64,000 nt of DNA, taken from positions 1 to 64,000 of the forward strand of contig NZ_JAMOHV010000016.1 in NCBI RefSeq assembly GCF_024448505.1. Reading direction: 5' to 3'. A program made the translations under genes and the position numbers. Positions within the stretch are counted from its first letter, which is position 1. Each line of letters begins with the position of its first letter. The notes under the pieces were generated by a model. It ran no database searches. It saw nothing but the letters and a program-made list of their open reading frames with translations, and was not told the DNA's origin. This DNA comes from Stutzerimonas degradans (GTDB taxonomy: Bacteria > Pseudomonadota > Gammaproteobacteria > Pseudomonadales > Pseudomonadaceae). Shown here one piece after another: positions 27,327-35,794 of this stretch.

Positions 27327-27690
27327 TCAGGCATGCAGGGTTAATAGTTTGCCGGAAACGACATAGCGCTGTTGCAGCACAGCTGCCAACTCTCGCTTGG
27401 CCGTTACCTCTCCGTGCGCCCCCGTATAACAGTCGACCACTCCCGCATGCCGGTCACAAATTGCAGCGATCCGTTCTGATCGGCATGCGCCGAATACCCG
27501 CCGATGCTGGTTACCTTTGGCCGGGTATCGAAGCATTCGCCGTCCAGAACTACGTAGCCGCCCCAGGGACCGTATTGCTCAATGGCGTGGCCGGGGGTAC
27601 CGCGGGACTGGTAACCGACAAAGAGAAGGAAACAGGGCGCTGCGGTGACTGGATATAACGGTGCATGATCAGTCCTTGAACGAGCACATC
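27327..27690 (-). pseudogene. Frameshifted remnant of an MBL-fold/beta-CASP metallohydrolase C-terminus
   Basis: Three reading frames each hold part of one protein end. Around 27640-27690 one frame gives GLIMHRYIQSP; 27437-27631 gives LLFVGYQSRGTPG, then YGPWGGYVVLDG and IGGYSAHADQ; 27327-27440 gives AHGEVTAKRELAAVLQQRY. Together they match the C-terminal beta-CASP/RMMBL part of MBL-fold exonuclease-like proteins. At least two frameshifts break it and the N-terminal metal-binding domain is absent. It fills most of the 561-base gap between wzx and wzz; I see nothing else supportable there. Confidence 0.72.
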
Positions 27691-27780
27691 GGATGGGCAC
27701 GCTACGTCTATCTGCGCGCACCCGGCATGCACATTGCAGCAAAGCGGGTGCAACGAAGCGGTGATTCTGATCGGCGGATA

Positions 27781-29079
27781 TTAAGCAGTTACGCGATGGC
27801 CTTGGGCCATATGACGCACCAGTGCCACAAATAATCCGAGCATACCGCCCAGCACCAATGCGAGCGCGACGATCAACGCCTTCCTGGGCTTGATCGGCGC
27901 ACTCGGCTCGACTGCCTGCTGGTCAATGGACACCAGTTTGAGCGACGCCGTATCGAACTTCAGGGCACGCAGGCGCGCGGCCTCTTCGCGCCAGCCGGCT
28001 AGGTTTTTCAAGAAAAGATCTTCGTTTTCCCGACTGTTGAGCACTTCGATCTGACGATTGTGCTCAAGCAGCTTGAGCTCGCGGGCAATTTGCGCAATGC
28101 GCGGCTCGGTGAAGTCGTCCGAGCGACGTGCCAGCAGAGCTTTGCGCTCGGCTTCCAAGGCATCGGTGCCCATGAAATACAGCGGGATCTGCTGATTGTT
28201 GACTTCGGTGCGGATCACGCTGCCCTGGGTGGCGACTTCAGCGGCGCCGAGAGATGAAGGGGTGGTGGGTTTGCTGATACCCAACGAGTTGGCGATACGA
28301 ATTGCTTCATTCAACTGATTGATACGATTGTTGCGACGTGTCTTGAGCTGTTGGCGCAGGGCTGCCAGTTCATCGTTGAGCTGTGCACGCTTCAGGGCAT
28401 CGGCCTCGCTGAGTTTGGCGATCTTGATTTCCTTACCTGCTTCGTAGCTGGCGCGAGCAGCGGCGATCTTCCTATCAAGCTGATTGAGTCGATTGCCGAT
28501 GAGAATATCCAGATCCGCAGCGATCTGCTGGCGGACGCCGTTAATGGAGTGCTGCACGAACTCGTTAACGACTTTCACGCCGTCGATTCCATCGGGATAG
28601 GTCAGCTGGATTCCAACGAAAGGTGTGGTCGTGCTTTCGCCCTTTTTGGCGTCGGGCTGTAGAAGCTTGAATGCTTCATCGTTAAAGCTTTCAAAGGTCT
28701 GTTCGAGACTGCGACCGGGCTGGGCGAGCACAGCAAATAGCGGTTCATTTTTACGGAAAAAGCTTAGGCGGTTTTCGTAGGAATCTAGCGCTGCGCCCAC
28801 CTGCGCCATTGCTTGCTTGGGTGAGAGTTTATAAATACCCAGGTGATTGAGCTCATCGAGGTCTTTGATGGCTGCGGGCCGTAGAACGCTTTGGACCGTG
28901 TAGTAACGCGTAGCGAGCAACGCGTATGCAAGTCCTATCAGGCCCACCAGCGCTGCTATCGCTATGATCAATGCTTTCTGACGCCAAAGAGCGTGCGCCA
29001 GTTGAATCAGGTCGATTTCATCGTTAACGACAGAGGCGAGATGTTGCGGAGGCGTAACGGCGTTCACGTCAAATTCCAT
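27781..29079 (-). CDS. wzz: O-antigen chain-length determinant, Wzz-like (second copy)
   Basis: A 432-residue polysaccharide co-polymerase. It has a membrane segment near residues 35-60 (ALIIAIAALVGLIGLAYALLA), a long periplasmic coiled-coil-rich region with QLNEAIRIANSLGISKP, and a C-terminal membrane segment (LIVALALVLGGMLGLFVALV). It sets O-chain length with Wzy. The protein is clearly paralogous to the wzz at 29360. The ATG at 29077-29079 is the natural start, although no strong Shine-Dalgarno is visible. A terminator lies between the two wzz genes, so this copy needs its own promoter. Confidence 0.9.
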   Translation of the reverse strand: MEFDVNAVTPPQHLASVVNDEIDLIQLAHALWRQKALIIAIAALVGLIGLAYALLATRYYTVQSVLRPAAIKDLDELNHLGIYKLSPKQAMAQVGAALDSYENRLSFFRKNEPLFAVLAQPGRSLEQTFESFNDEAFKLLQPDAKKGESTTTPFVGIQLTYPDGIDGVKVVNEFVQHSINGVRQQIAADLDILIGNRLNQLDRKIAAARASYEAGKEIKIAKLSEADALKRAQLNDELAALRQQLKTRRNNRINQLNEAIRIANSLGISKPTTPSSLGAAEVATQGSVIRTEVNNQQIPLYFMGTDALEAERKALLARRSDDFTEPRIAQIARELKLLEHNRQIEVLNSRENEDLFLKNLAGWREEAARLRALKFDTASLKLVSIDQQAVEPSAPIKPRKALIVALALVLGGMLGLFVALVRHMAQGHRVTA

Positions 29080-29359
29080 TTTGAGCAGAGAGGTCTGCCA
29101 ACCGGACTTCGGCTGAGCAGCAAAAATGAGAAGCACGTCAACTTTGACGGACGGCATTTTGCCACTACACAGATTTAATGCAAGCGCTACTTGGCGTCGC
29201 AAAGAGGCCTTAATCCGCACAGTAGAAGGCTGCATTGACCAAACGCAAGGAATGCCATTGAGCGCAGCTTTAAGCAACGTAGGCCATCGCAGCCAATCAA
29301 AAAAGAGAAAACAGACAAAGGCGGTAGTTGCTCCTAACCGCCTTCAAACTTCAACGCAA
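29080..29359 (-). promoter_or_regulatory. Intergenic region between the two wzz genes, likely promoter of the O-antigen operon
   Basis: This 280-base gap holds a Rho-independent terminator at its right end (29297-29344), after which transcription of the downstream wzz and O-antigen genes must restart. Promoter boxes are not clear by eye. No small gene is supported. Confidence 0.45.
29297..29344 (-). terminator. Rho-independent terminator after the first wzz
   Basis: On the minus strand AAGGCGGT and ACCGCCTT form an 8-bp stem with an 11-base loop, followed by a T-rich run (TGTCTGTTTTCTCTTTTTT). It begins 16 bases past the wzz stop. Confidence 0.8.
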
Positions 29360-30628
29360 TTACATCGAATACGCACGATCACGATTCATCAGGCTGCGTA
29401 CCAATGCAACGAAGATACCCAGCATTGCACCGAGTACCAGACCGAGCGCCAAAATCAGCACCTTTTTCGGCTTGATCGGGTTGAGCGATTGCAGGGCAGG
29501 CTGATCCAAGCGAACAAGGCGCAATCGCTCGGTGTCGAGCTTGATGCCCTTCAGCCGAGAGGCTTCTTCTCTAAGCTGCGCTAGGTTGGTCAAGTAAAGG
29601 TCCTCTCCTTCGCGCGCCTTCAAAATCTCCACTTCGCGGTTGTTCTCCAGCAGCGTCAGCTCCGACTGGATTTCCGCGATGCGCGGCTCAACAAAGTCGT
29701 CGGACGTGCGATTCTTCAGCGCATCGCGTTCCGCCGTAAGCGCTTCGGTGCCCAGGAAGTAAAGTGGCGCTTCTTGATTGGTCACTTCGGTGCGGATGAC
29801 CTGAGTACCAGAACGTGCCGACGCAGCCATGGCTGACGGACTCGTTGGAGTACGAATGCCCAGGGAGTCGGCAATGGTTATCGCCTCGTTCAGCTCTTGG
29901 ATACGGTTGTTCCTGCGCGTCTTCAGCTCTGCGCGCAATGCTGCGAGTTCGTCTTGAAGTTGAGCGCGCTTCAGAGCTGCGTCTTCGAGCAATGTAGCAA
30001 TCTTCGCCTCTTTGGAGGCAGAGTAGTTCGCTCGTTGCGCCTCCATGTTCATATCGAGGCTCGCCAGGCGGTTGGCGATCAGACTTTCCAGATCCTCGGC
30101 GATTTCCTTACGCTCAAGTTCGAGTACGTAGTCAACGAAACCGTTCACGATCGCCGAACCCTCCATACCCTTAGGATAAGTAAGTTTCAGCCCCACATAG
30201 GCACTGCGGTTCTCGGTCTTCTTGGGATCCGGGTGAAGCATCTCAAACGCCTGCTCATTGAAATCAGCGAAGGCTTGCTCCGCTGAATCACCCTTCGGCT
30301 CAATCGCCTGGAACATCTCCTGGTTGCTAAGAAAATAGTCCAGACGCTTGTCGTAGGATGAAAGCCCACTCGCCACCCTGCTGAGTGCATCCTCGGGCGT
30401 GAGCTTGTAGATACCGGTCTCGTTGAGCTGATCAAGCATGCTCTGCGGAACAGGTCGAAGGTAAGTTTTGGTTTGGTAGTACGGAGTTGCAAGAAAAGCG
30501 TAAGCGGCCGCGATCAGGGTTACTGCGAACGTCACGCCAACGATAAGGAGGCGTTGTCGCCAAAGCGCACGAAATAGCTCAACCAGATCAATTTCATCAT
30601 TTGCCAAAGGCTGGGGCTGCACGATCAT
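29360..30628 (-). CDS. wzz: O-antigen chain-length determinant Wzz
   Basis: A 422-residue Wzz with two membrane segments (LLIVGVTFAVTLIAAAYAFLA near residue 30 and VLILALGLVLGAMLGIFVALV near the end) flanking a periplasmic domain with QELNEAITIADSLGIRTP. It lies immediately after ihfB, the conserved place of wzz in Pseudomonas O-antigen loci. Much of its sequence parallels the second wzz, for example DEIDLVELFRALWRQRLLIV against DEIDLIQLAHALWRQKALII. Confidence 0.94.
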   Translation of the reverse strand: MIVQPQPLANDEIDLVELFRALWRQRLLIVGVTFAVTLIAAAYAFLATPYYQTKTYLRPVPQSMLDQLNETGIYKLTPEDALSRVASGLSSYDKRLDYFLSNQEMFQAIEPKGDSAEQAFADFNEQAFEMLHPDPKKTENRSAYVGLKLTYPKGMEGSAIVNGFVDYVLELERKEIAEDLESLIANRLASLDMNMEAQRANYSASKEAKIATLLEDAALKRAQLQDELAALRAELKTRRNNRIQELNEAITIADSLGIRTPTSPSAMAASARSGTQVIRTEVTNQEAPLYFLGTEALTAERDALKNRTSDDFVEPRIAEIQSELTLLENNREVEILKAREGEDLYLTNLAQLREEASRLKGIKLDTERLRLVRLDQPALQSLNPIKPKKVLILALGLVLGAMLGIFVALVRSLMNRDRAYSM

Positions 30629-30778
30629 CCGGTTTCCTTGTTATGGGCTGTAAAGCAATCGGAGCGGGATTCGTACGGGATAGCGACAAAAAGTTCCTTA
30701 CGTTATAGAGAATTAGCGCATTTTTTCTGGAGCACGTGACGCACCTCACAAAAACCTACGGGCCGCGTCTTCGAAACG

Positions 30779-31063
30779 TCACTCCTCCTCATTCACCCGA
30801 TCCCGCAGTTCTTTCCCCGGCTTGAAATGCGGGACGAACTTGCCATCCAGGCTGACGGACTGGCCGGTCTTGGGATTTCGGCCTACGCGGGGGGCGCGGT
30901 AGTGGAGGGAGAAGCTGCCGAAACCGCGAATCTCGATGCGGTCGCCAGTAGCCAGCGCCTGTGCCATCTGCTCGAGCATGGTCTTGATGGCCAGCTCGAC
31001 ATCCTTCGAAGAAAGCATCCCCTGCTGGGTGACGATACGCTCGATCAACTCCGACTTGGTCAT
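30779..31063 (-). CDS. ihfB: Integration host factor beta subunit
   Basis: A 94-residue DNA-bending protein, with [20 protein letters not shown] at the start, the [25 protein letters not shown] beta-arm region and the [13 protein letters not shown] end. It pairs with IhfA and acts on promoters and recombination sites. The ATG has an AAGGGAAAA upstream box. It precedes wzz, as in other pseudomonads, but the expected rpsA is not upstream here (see findings). Confidence 0.97.
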   Translation of the reverse strand: MTKSELIERIVTQQGMLSSKDVELAIKTMLEQMAQALATGDRIEIRGFGSFSLHYRAPRVGRNPKTGQSVSLDGKFVPHFKPGKELRDRVNEEE

Positions 31064-31467
31064 GGTTTTCCCTTCGTTTTCAAGCGGCTAGATGATTCGG
31101 GTTGCGGACGTTTGTAGCATGTTGTTCAGACTTTGAACAGCCCAACGGGATTGACGGGCAGCGGCGTTCTTTGTATGGCGCGTACGCGATTGAGTGGTTC
31201 TTTGGAACATGTCGACGCGCTCTCGAACGGCATGATTCAGCTTCCGCTGCCGGGGAACTCGGGTTGCCGCGAACTGTCTGTCCCCTGACGGACTACCCGG
31301 ACGGCGCGGCAGAACTACATCTGCGCAGAAGCATCTTTGCCGCCCCTCTACCCGCTCTCGGACCGCCCCGGCGGCGTGCCGGCAGCCAATCGCTGCACCG
31401 TCTACTCGCTCACCGGCCCGGTCATCGGGGCCTTTGTTCTCTTCCTATATATATGTTGAACGCCTGC
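31064..31467. other. 404-base region between divergent ihfB and SH3-domain gene
   Basis: It must carry the ihfB promoter and that of the gene at 31468. A 15-bp palindrome GTTCA-N5-TGAAC lies at 31124-31138. Open frames here (for example one from 31102) run into the SH3-domain gene but have no coding character or ribosome-binding site. No piece of rpsA is recognisable. Confidence 0.45.
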
Positions 31468-32145
31468 ATGCTCATATCTCGTTACCGTTCTGTATCCCAT
31501 CGAGCGCGCACTGCGCGCCTGCCCCTGTATCGCACCCTGGGTGTTTTCATCTTCGGGGCCTGGTTTGCCAGCGCACCGGCACACGCACAGCAAGCCAGCG
31601 ACTCGCAGCGCTGGGTGAGCGACACGCTGAGCACCTATGTGCGCAGCGGTCCGACCGAGGGGTATCGCATCGTTGGCACGCTGCAGTCGGGGCAGCCGGT
31701 GGAGTTGATCACCAGCAAGGGCGATTTCAGCCAGGTCCGCAGCGAGAATGGCGACACCGTGTGGATTCCCACCCGCGAGTTGCAAAACGTGCCTGGCCAC
31801 GCCGAACGGGTACCGCAGCTGGAACAGCGCGTAGCCGAGCTGGATGAACAGTTGCGCACCATCGATGACAACTGGAAGGCCCGCGTGCAGGGAATGCAGG
31901 AGACGCTGGATGCGCGCAAGACGCTGATCGATGAGCTGGAGGCGCGCCGCCAGCAACTCGACAGCGCGCTGAGCCAGAGCCAGTCCGAGCTGCGCGAAGC
32001 ACAGGCGCGGCTGGGCGATGAGAACAAGCAGGTGCTGATGCGCTACATGGTCTACGGCGGCAGCATCGCCGGTGCCGGCCTGTTGCTGGGCCTGATCCTG
32101 CCGGCGATGACGCGCGGGCGTAAACGCAACGACCGCTGGTTCTGA
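31468..32145 (+). CDS. SH3-domain membrane protein (TIGR04211/YgiM-like)
   Basis: A 225-residue envelope protein. A signal-like segment (LYRTLGVFIFGAWFASAPAHA) ends in an Ala-His-Ala cleavage site; then comes a bacterial SH3 domain (WVSDTLSTYVRSGPTEGYRI, GDTVWIPTRELQ), a coiled coil of about 80 residues (LEQRVAELDEQLRTIDDNW), and a C-terminal membrane helix (YGGSIAGAGLLLGLILPAM) with a basic tail. This is the TIGR04211 layout. Two ATGs (31453, 31468) are possible; neither has a good ribosome-binding site. Function is unknown; the SH3 domain suggests peptidoglycan contact. Confidence 0.85.
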   Translation: MLISRYRSVSHRARTARLPLYRTLGVFIFGAWFASAPAHAQQASDSQRWVSDTLSTYVRSGPTEGYRIVGTLQSGQPVELITSKGDFSQVRSENGDTVWIPTRELQNVPGHAERVPQLEQRVAELDEQLRTIDDNWKARVQGMQETLDARKTLIDELEARRQQLDSALSQSQSELREAQARLGDENKQVLMRYMVYGGSIAGAGLLLGLILPAMTRGRKRNDRWF

Positions 32146-32231
32146 TACCAGCGCCCCGCGCCTCTCATCGCATGCGAGGCACGGGCTGCTGACTCGGGCA
32201 GGTTCATCGCCCTGCCCCTTGCCTCGCTGAT

Positions 32232-33551
32232 CTAGCGCGCTGCCGCCGCGCTCGCCGGCAGCACGCGCCCACGGCATTCGCCGAAGCCGATCGATGGATA
32301 TCCCTCGCGGCGGCAGCGCGCCTTGAGGATGATCTCGTCGCCATCTTCGAGGAAGGTACGCGTCTCGCCACTGGGCAGCTCCAGCGCACGTTTGCCGCCT
32401 TCGGTGACTTCCAGCAGGCTGCCACAGCTGTCGGCGCTCGGCCCCGACAGCGTGCCGGAGCCGAACAGGTCACCCGGCTGCAGGCTGCAGCCATTGACGC
32501 TGTGGTGCGCGACCATCTGCGCCACGGTCCAGTACATGTTCTGCGTGCTGCTCAGGGCGATGCGCTGGGCGGGCAGGCCCTGCGCGCGCATGGCTTCGGT
32601 GAGCAGCAACACCTCGAGCTCGATGTCCAGCGCGCCCAGTTGCTGGTCCCGCTCATCGAACAGATAAGGCAGCGGTTGCGGGTCGCCGGCCGGGCGCGGC
32701 GGTTGTGCGCAGCGGAACGGCGCCAGCGCCTCCGGCAGCACCACCCACGGCGACACGCTGGTGGCGAAGCTCTTGGACAGGAACGGCCCCAGCGGCTGAT
32801 ATTCCCAGGCCTGCAGATCGCGCGCCGACCAGTCGTTCAGCAGGCAGAAGCCCGCCACGTGCGCGGCCGCTTCACCGATCGGAATCGCCTCGCCGCGCGC
32901 ATTGCCCGGTCCGATCCAGATCCCCAGCTCCAGCTCGTAGTCGAGCCGCTTGCTCGCCCCGAAGACCGGCTCGCTCGCACCCGCCGGCAGGGTCTGGCCG
33001 TTGGGCCGCCGGACGGGCGCTCCCGATACGTCGATGGTCGACGCGCGACCGTGATAGCCGATGGGCACGTACTTGTAGTTCGGCAGCAATGGATTGTCCG
33101 GACGGAACAGTTTGCCGACGTTGTTGGCGTGGTGAATGCCCACGTAGAAATCGGTGTAGTCGCCGACCCTGGCCGGCAGGTGCAGTTGGCACTGGTTCAT
33201 CGGCTTGAGCAGCATCTCGCCCATCGCCTGCAGCCGCGTGCGTTGCGCACTGTGCTCGCCAAGCAGCTCGTACAAGCCGGTACGCAATGCCAGGCGCGCC
33301 GAGGCACCGCGCGCGAAAAAGGCGTTGAGGCTGCTGGCAGCCGCGCTCCGTGCTGCCTCCAGTGCAGCATCAGCGAACAGCCCGGCATCGCAGGCGGCGG
33401 CCAGATCGAAGATATAATCACCGATGGCCACGCCACCGCGCGGCGCGTCGCCGTCCAGGCTGAACACGCCCAGCGGGAGGTTGGCAAGTGGAAAGTCCGG
33501 GTGGCCGTTGGCCGATTCGACCCAGCTGCGTAGCTCTGTCTGTGCGCTCAT
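32232..33551 (-). CDS. fahA: Fumarylacetoacetase
   Basis: A 439-residue fumarylacetoacetate hydrolase, the last step of homogentisate breakdown, giving fumarate and acetoacetate. It shows the N-terminal WVESANGHPDFPLANLPLGVF, the metal-site region DYTDFYVGIHHANNVGKLFR, GYHGRASTIDVSG, LDYELELGIWIG, LLNDWSARDLQAWEYQPLGP and the DLFGSGTLSGP end. The ATG at 33549-33551 is one base after the hmgA stop, so both are co-transcribed. maiA is not seen downstream. Confidence 0.96.
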   Translation of the reverse strand: MSAQTELRSWVESANGHPDFPLANLPLGVFSLDGDAPRGGVAIGDYIFDLAAACDAGLFADAALEAARSAAASSLNAFFARGASARLALRTGLYELLGEHSAQRTRLQAMGEMLLKPMNQCQLHLPARVGDYTDFYVGIHHANNVGKLFRPDNPLLPNYKYVPIGYHGRASTIDVSGAPVRRPNGQTLPAGASEPVFGASKRLDYELELGIWIGPGNARGEAIPIGEAAAHVAGFCLLNDWSARDLQAWEYQPLGPFLSKSFATSVSPWVVLPEALAPFRCAQPPRPAGDPQPLPYLFDERDQQLGALDIELEVLLLTEAMRAQGLPAQRIALSSTQNMYWTVAQMVAHHSVNGCSLQPGDLFGSGTLSGPSADSCGSLLEVTEGGKRALELPSGETRTFLEDGDEIILKARCRREGYPSIGFGECRGRVLPASAAAAR

Positions 33552-33552
33552 G

Positions 33553-34857
33553 TCATTTCCCCTGCATGTCGAAAGTTTTATCCAGGCCGGCCCAGCAGCT
33601 GTCGTAGTCGGCTTGCAGCTGCGGGCTATGCAGCGCCTGGCGCGTAGGCCGCAGTACCTGGCCTGTCTCGAACATGAACGCCAGGGTGTTATCGATCTTG
33701 TGGGGTTCGAGTGCCGCATTGATCGCCTGTTCCGTGGAGGTGCGATCCGGCCCGTGCGCGCTCATGCAGTTGTGCAGCGAGGCGCCGCCGGGCAGGAAAC
33801 CATCGGCCTTGGCGTCGTAGGCGCCGTCGATCAGGCCCATGAATTCGTTCATCAGGTTGCGATGGAACCACGGCGGACGGAAGGTGTGCTCGGCGACCAT
33901 CCAGCGCGGCGGGAAGATCACGAAGTCGATATTGGCCATGCCCGCAACGGCGCTCGGCGAGGTCAGCACGGTGAAGATCGACGGATCGGGATGATCGAAG
34001 CTGACTGTGCCAATCGTGTTGAAACGCCGCAGATCGTATTTGTAAGGCACGTTGTTGCCGTGCCAGGCGACCACGTCCAGCGGCGAGTGATCCAGTTCGG
34101 TCGCCCAGAGTTCGCCGAGAAACTTCTGCACCAGCTGAACCGGCCCGTCATGCTCCTCGTAGCACGCCACGGGCGCGAGGAAGTCGCGGGGATTGGCCAG
34201 GCCGTTGCTGCCGATCGGCCCCAGCTCCGGCAGGCGCAGCGCGCAGCCGTGGTTCTCGCAGACATAGCCGCGCGCCGAAGCGTCCAGCAATTCGATACGC
34301 ACACGCATCCCGCGCGGGATCACGGCGATTTCCAGCGGCGCGACGTCGAGCACGCCAAGCTCGGTGACCAGCCGCAGCGCCCCCTGCTGCGGGACCATCA
34401 GCAACTCGCCGTCGGCATCGAAGAACACGCGCTGCATCGAGCGGTTGGCCACATAGCAATACAGGCTCGCACCGCTCGTTTGATCGGCCTCGGCGTTTGC
34501 CGCCAGGCACGACAGACCGTCGAGGAAATCGGTTGGCACGGCCGGAATGGGCTGCGGATTCCAGCGCAGGCGATTGGGCGTGATCGCCCCCAGCCCGGCA
34601 TCCAGCTGTCGCTCCAGGCGTTGGTAAGGACCGTGGGCGGCGGATGGACGCATGCGGTACAGCCACGTCCTGCGCGCTTCGCTGCGTGGCACGGTGAAGG
34701 CGGTGCCAGACAACAGCTCCGTGTAGAGCCGGTAGGGCACCTTCTGCGGCGAGTTCTGCCCGACCGGCAACGCGCCGGGCAGGGCTTCGCTGCTGAATTG
34801 ATTGCCGAAACCGGACAGATAGCCGGCAGGCGCTGCGGATTGTGGATGGGATCGCAT
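33553..34857 (-). CDS. hmgA: Homogentisate 1,2-dioxygenase
   Basis: A 434-residue non-haem iron dioxygenase that opens the homogentisate ring to maleylacetoacetate. It begins [19 protein letters not shown], contains the cupin-fold [12 protein letters not shown], and ends with the Fe-site region [30 protein letters not shown] and [13 protein letters not shown]. It is the first gene of the hmgA-fahA operon, divergent from an IclR regulator, with a 17-bp palindrome in between. Confidence 0.97.
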   Translation of the reverse strand: MRSHPQSAAPAGYLSGFGNQFSSEALPGALPVGQNSPQKVPYRLYTELLSGTAFTVPRSEARRTWLYRMRPSAAHGPYQRLERQLDAGLGAITPNRLRWNPQPIPAVPTDFLDGLSCLAANAEADQTSGASLYCYVANRSMQRVFFDADGELLMVPQQGALRLVTELGVLDVAPLEIAVIPRGMRVRIELLDASARGYVCENHGCALRLPELGPIGSNGLANPRDFLAPVACYEEHDGPVQLVQKFLGELWATELDHSPLDVVAWHGNNVPYKYDLRRFNTIGTVSFDHPDPSIFTVLTSPSAVAGMANIDFVIFPPRWMVAEHTFRPPWFHRNLMNEFMGLIDGAYDAKADGFLPGGASLHNCMSAHGPDRTSTEQAINAALEPHKIDNTLAFMFETGQVLRPTRQALHSPQLQADYDSCWAGLDKTFDMQGK

Positions 34858-34883
34858 GGCAACCTCGTTTTTTTTGTAATTAG

Positions 34884-34900
34884 ATTACGCAAAACGTAAT
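34884..34900. promoter_or_regulatory. Candidate HmgR operator, 17-bp palindrome
   Basis: ATTACG-CAAAA-CGTAAT is a perfect 6-bp inverted repeat with a 5-base spacer, 27 bases upstream of the hmgA ATG, in the divergent hmgA/hmgR region. A second, overlapping repeat GTAAT-TAG-ATTAC lies at 34876-34888. HmgR of P. putida is reported to bind a 17-bp palindrome at hmgA, so size and place agree. Confidence 0.7.
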
Positions 34901-34957
34901 TTGAACTCCCCACAACGTCAAGCTATAAACAGCCCCTTTGCCACCGGACCGCCTCGC

Positions 34958-35737
34958 ATGCCAGACCACAACGCCGACACCGCGCCCCGTCGCCAGAAAG
35001 TACAGGCCGCCGAGGTCGGCACCGATATCCTCACCGCGCTGGCCGAACTCGCGCCGGCGACTTCGCTGTCGCGCCTGGCCGAACACGTCGGCATGCCGGC
35101 CAGCAAGGTCCATCGATATCTGCAGGCGTTGATCGCCAGCGGCTTCGCCGAGCAGGATGCCCAGACCAATCACTACGGTCTGGGGCGCGCTGCGCTGTTC
35201 GTCGGGCTGGCCGCGCTCGGGCGGCTGGATGTGGTTCGCCTGGCGACGCCGCACCTGGCACAGCTGCGCGATGATCTCAACGAAACCTGCTTCCTCGCCG
35301 TCTGGGGCAACTGCGGACCGACCGTCGTGCACGTCGAGCAGGCGGTACGGGCCGTCACACTGGTCACCCAGATCGGTTCGGTGCTGCCGCTGCTGGGTTC
35401 GTCCACCGGCCTGGTGTTCAATGCCTTCCTGCCGAACCTGGAAACAGCGCCGCTACGCGAAGCGGAACTGCAGCTGCCAGCGGCACCCTCCTCCGCGGCT
35501 CTGACGCAACAGATGAGCGAGCTGCAGCACCGCCACGTGCAAGCGGTACACGGCCTGTTGATGGCCGGCGTCAATGCACTGTCGGCACCGTTGTTCAGCG
35601 GCGACCGGCGCCTGGCGGGGGTGATCACCGTCGTCGGTACGGCGCCGGACTTCATGGCCGAGGTGGATGGCGCTGCGGCACAGCGCCTGCTCGCAACGGC
35701 ACGCGCGATCAGCGAACGCATGGGCGCTTCGTTCTGA
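34958..35737 (+). CDS. hmgR: IclR-family repressor of homogentisate catabolism
   Basis: A 259-residue IclR regulator. Residues about 18-75 form the winged helix (ILTALAELAPATSLSRLAEH, GMPASKVHRYLQALIASGFA), followed by the effector domain (RLATPHLAQLRDDLNETCFLAVW, GSVLPLLGSSTGLVFNAFLP). It is divergent from hmgA, as in P. putida, where homogentisate releases repression. An in-frame TTG at 34901 is possible, but the ATG at 34958 fits IclR proteins better. Confidence 0.9.
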   Translation: MPDHNADTAPRRQKVQAAEVGTDILTALAELAPATSLSRLAEHVGMPASKVHRYLQALIASGFAEQDAQTNHYGLGRAALFVGLAALGRLDVVRLATPHLAQLRDDLNETCFLAVWGNCGPTVVHVEQAVRAVTLVTQIGSVLPLLGSSTGLVFNAFLPNLETAPLREAELQLPAAPSSAALTQQMSELQHRHVQAVHGLLMAGVNALSAPLFSGDRRLAGVITVVGTAPDFMAEVDGAAAQRLLATARAISERMGASF

Positions 35738-35794
35738 CGGGAAGTTTCCGGCGCGACCCGGCAGGCGCGCCGTATCGCATGTAAGCGGTGTCGG

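Noticed and set aside
29319..29327. ops-like GGCGGTAG between the two wzz genes, which could be an RfaH pause site
   Set aside because: It is on the plus strand, while all O-antigen genes here are on the minus strand, and it forms one arm of the wzz terminator.
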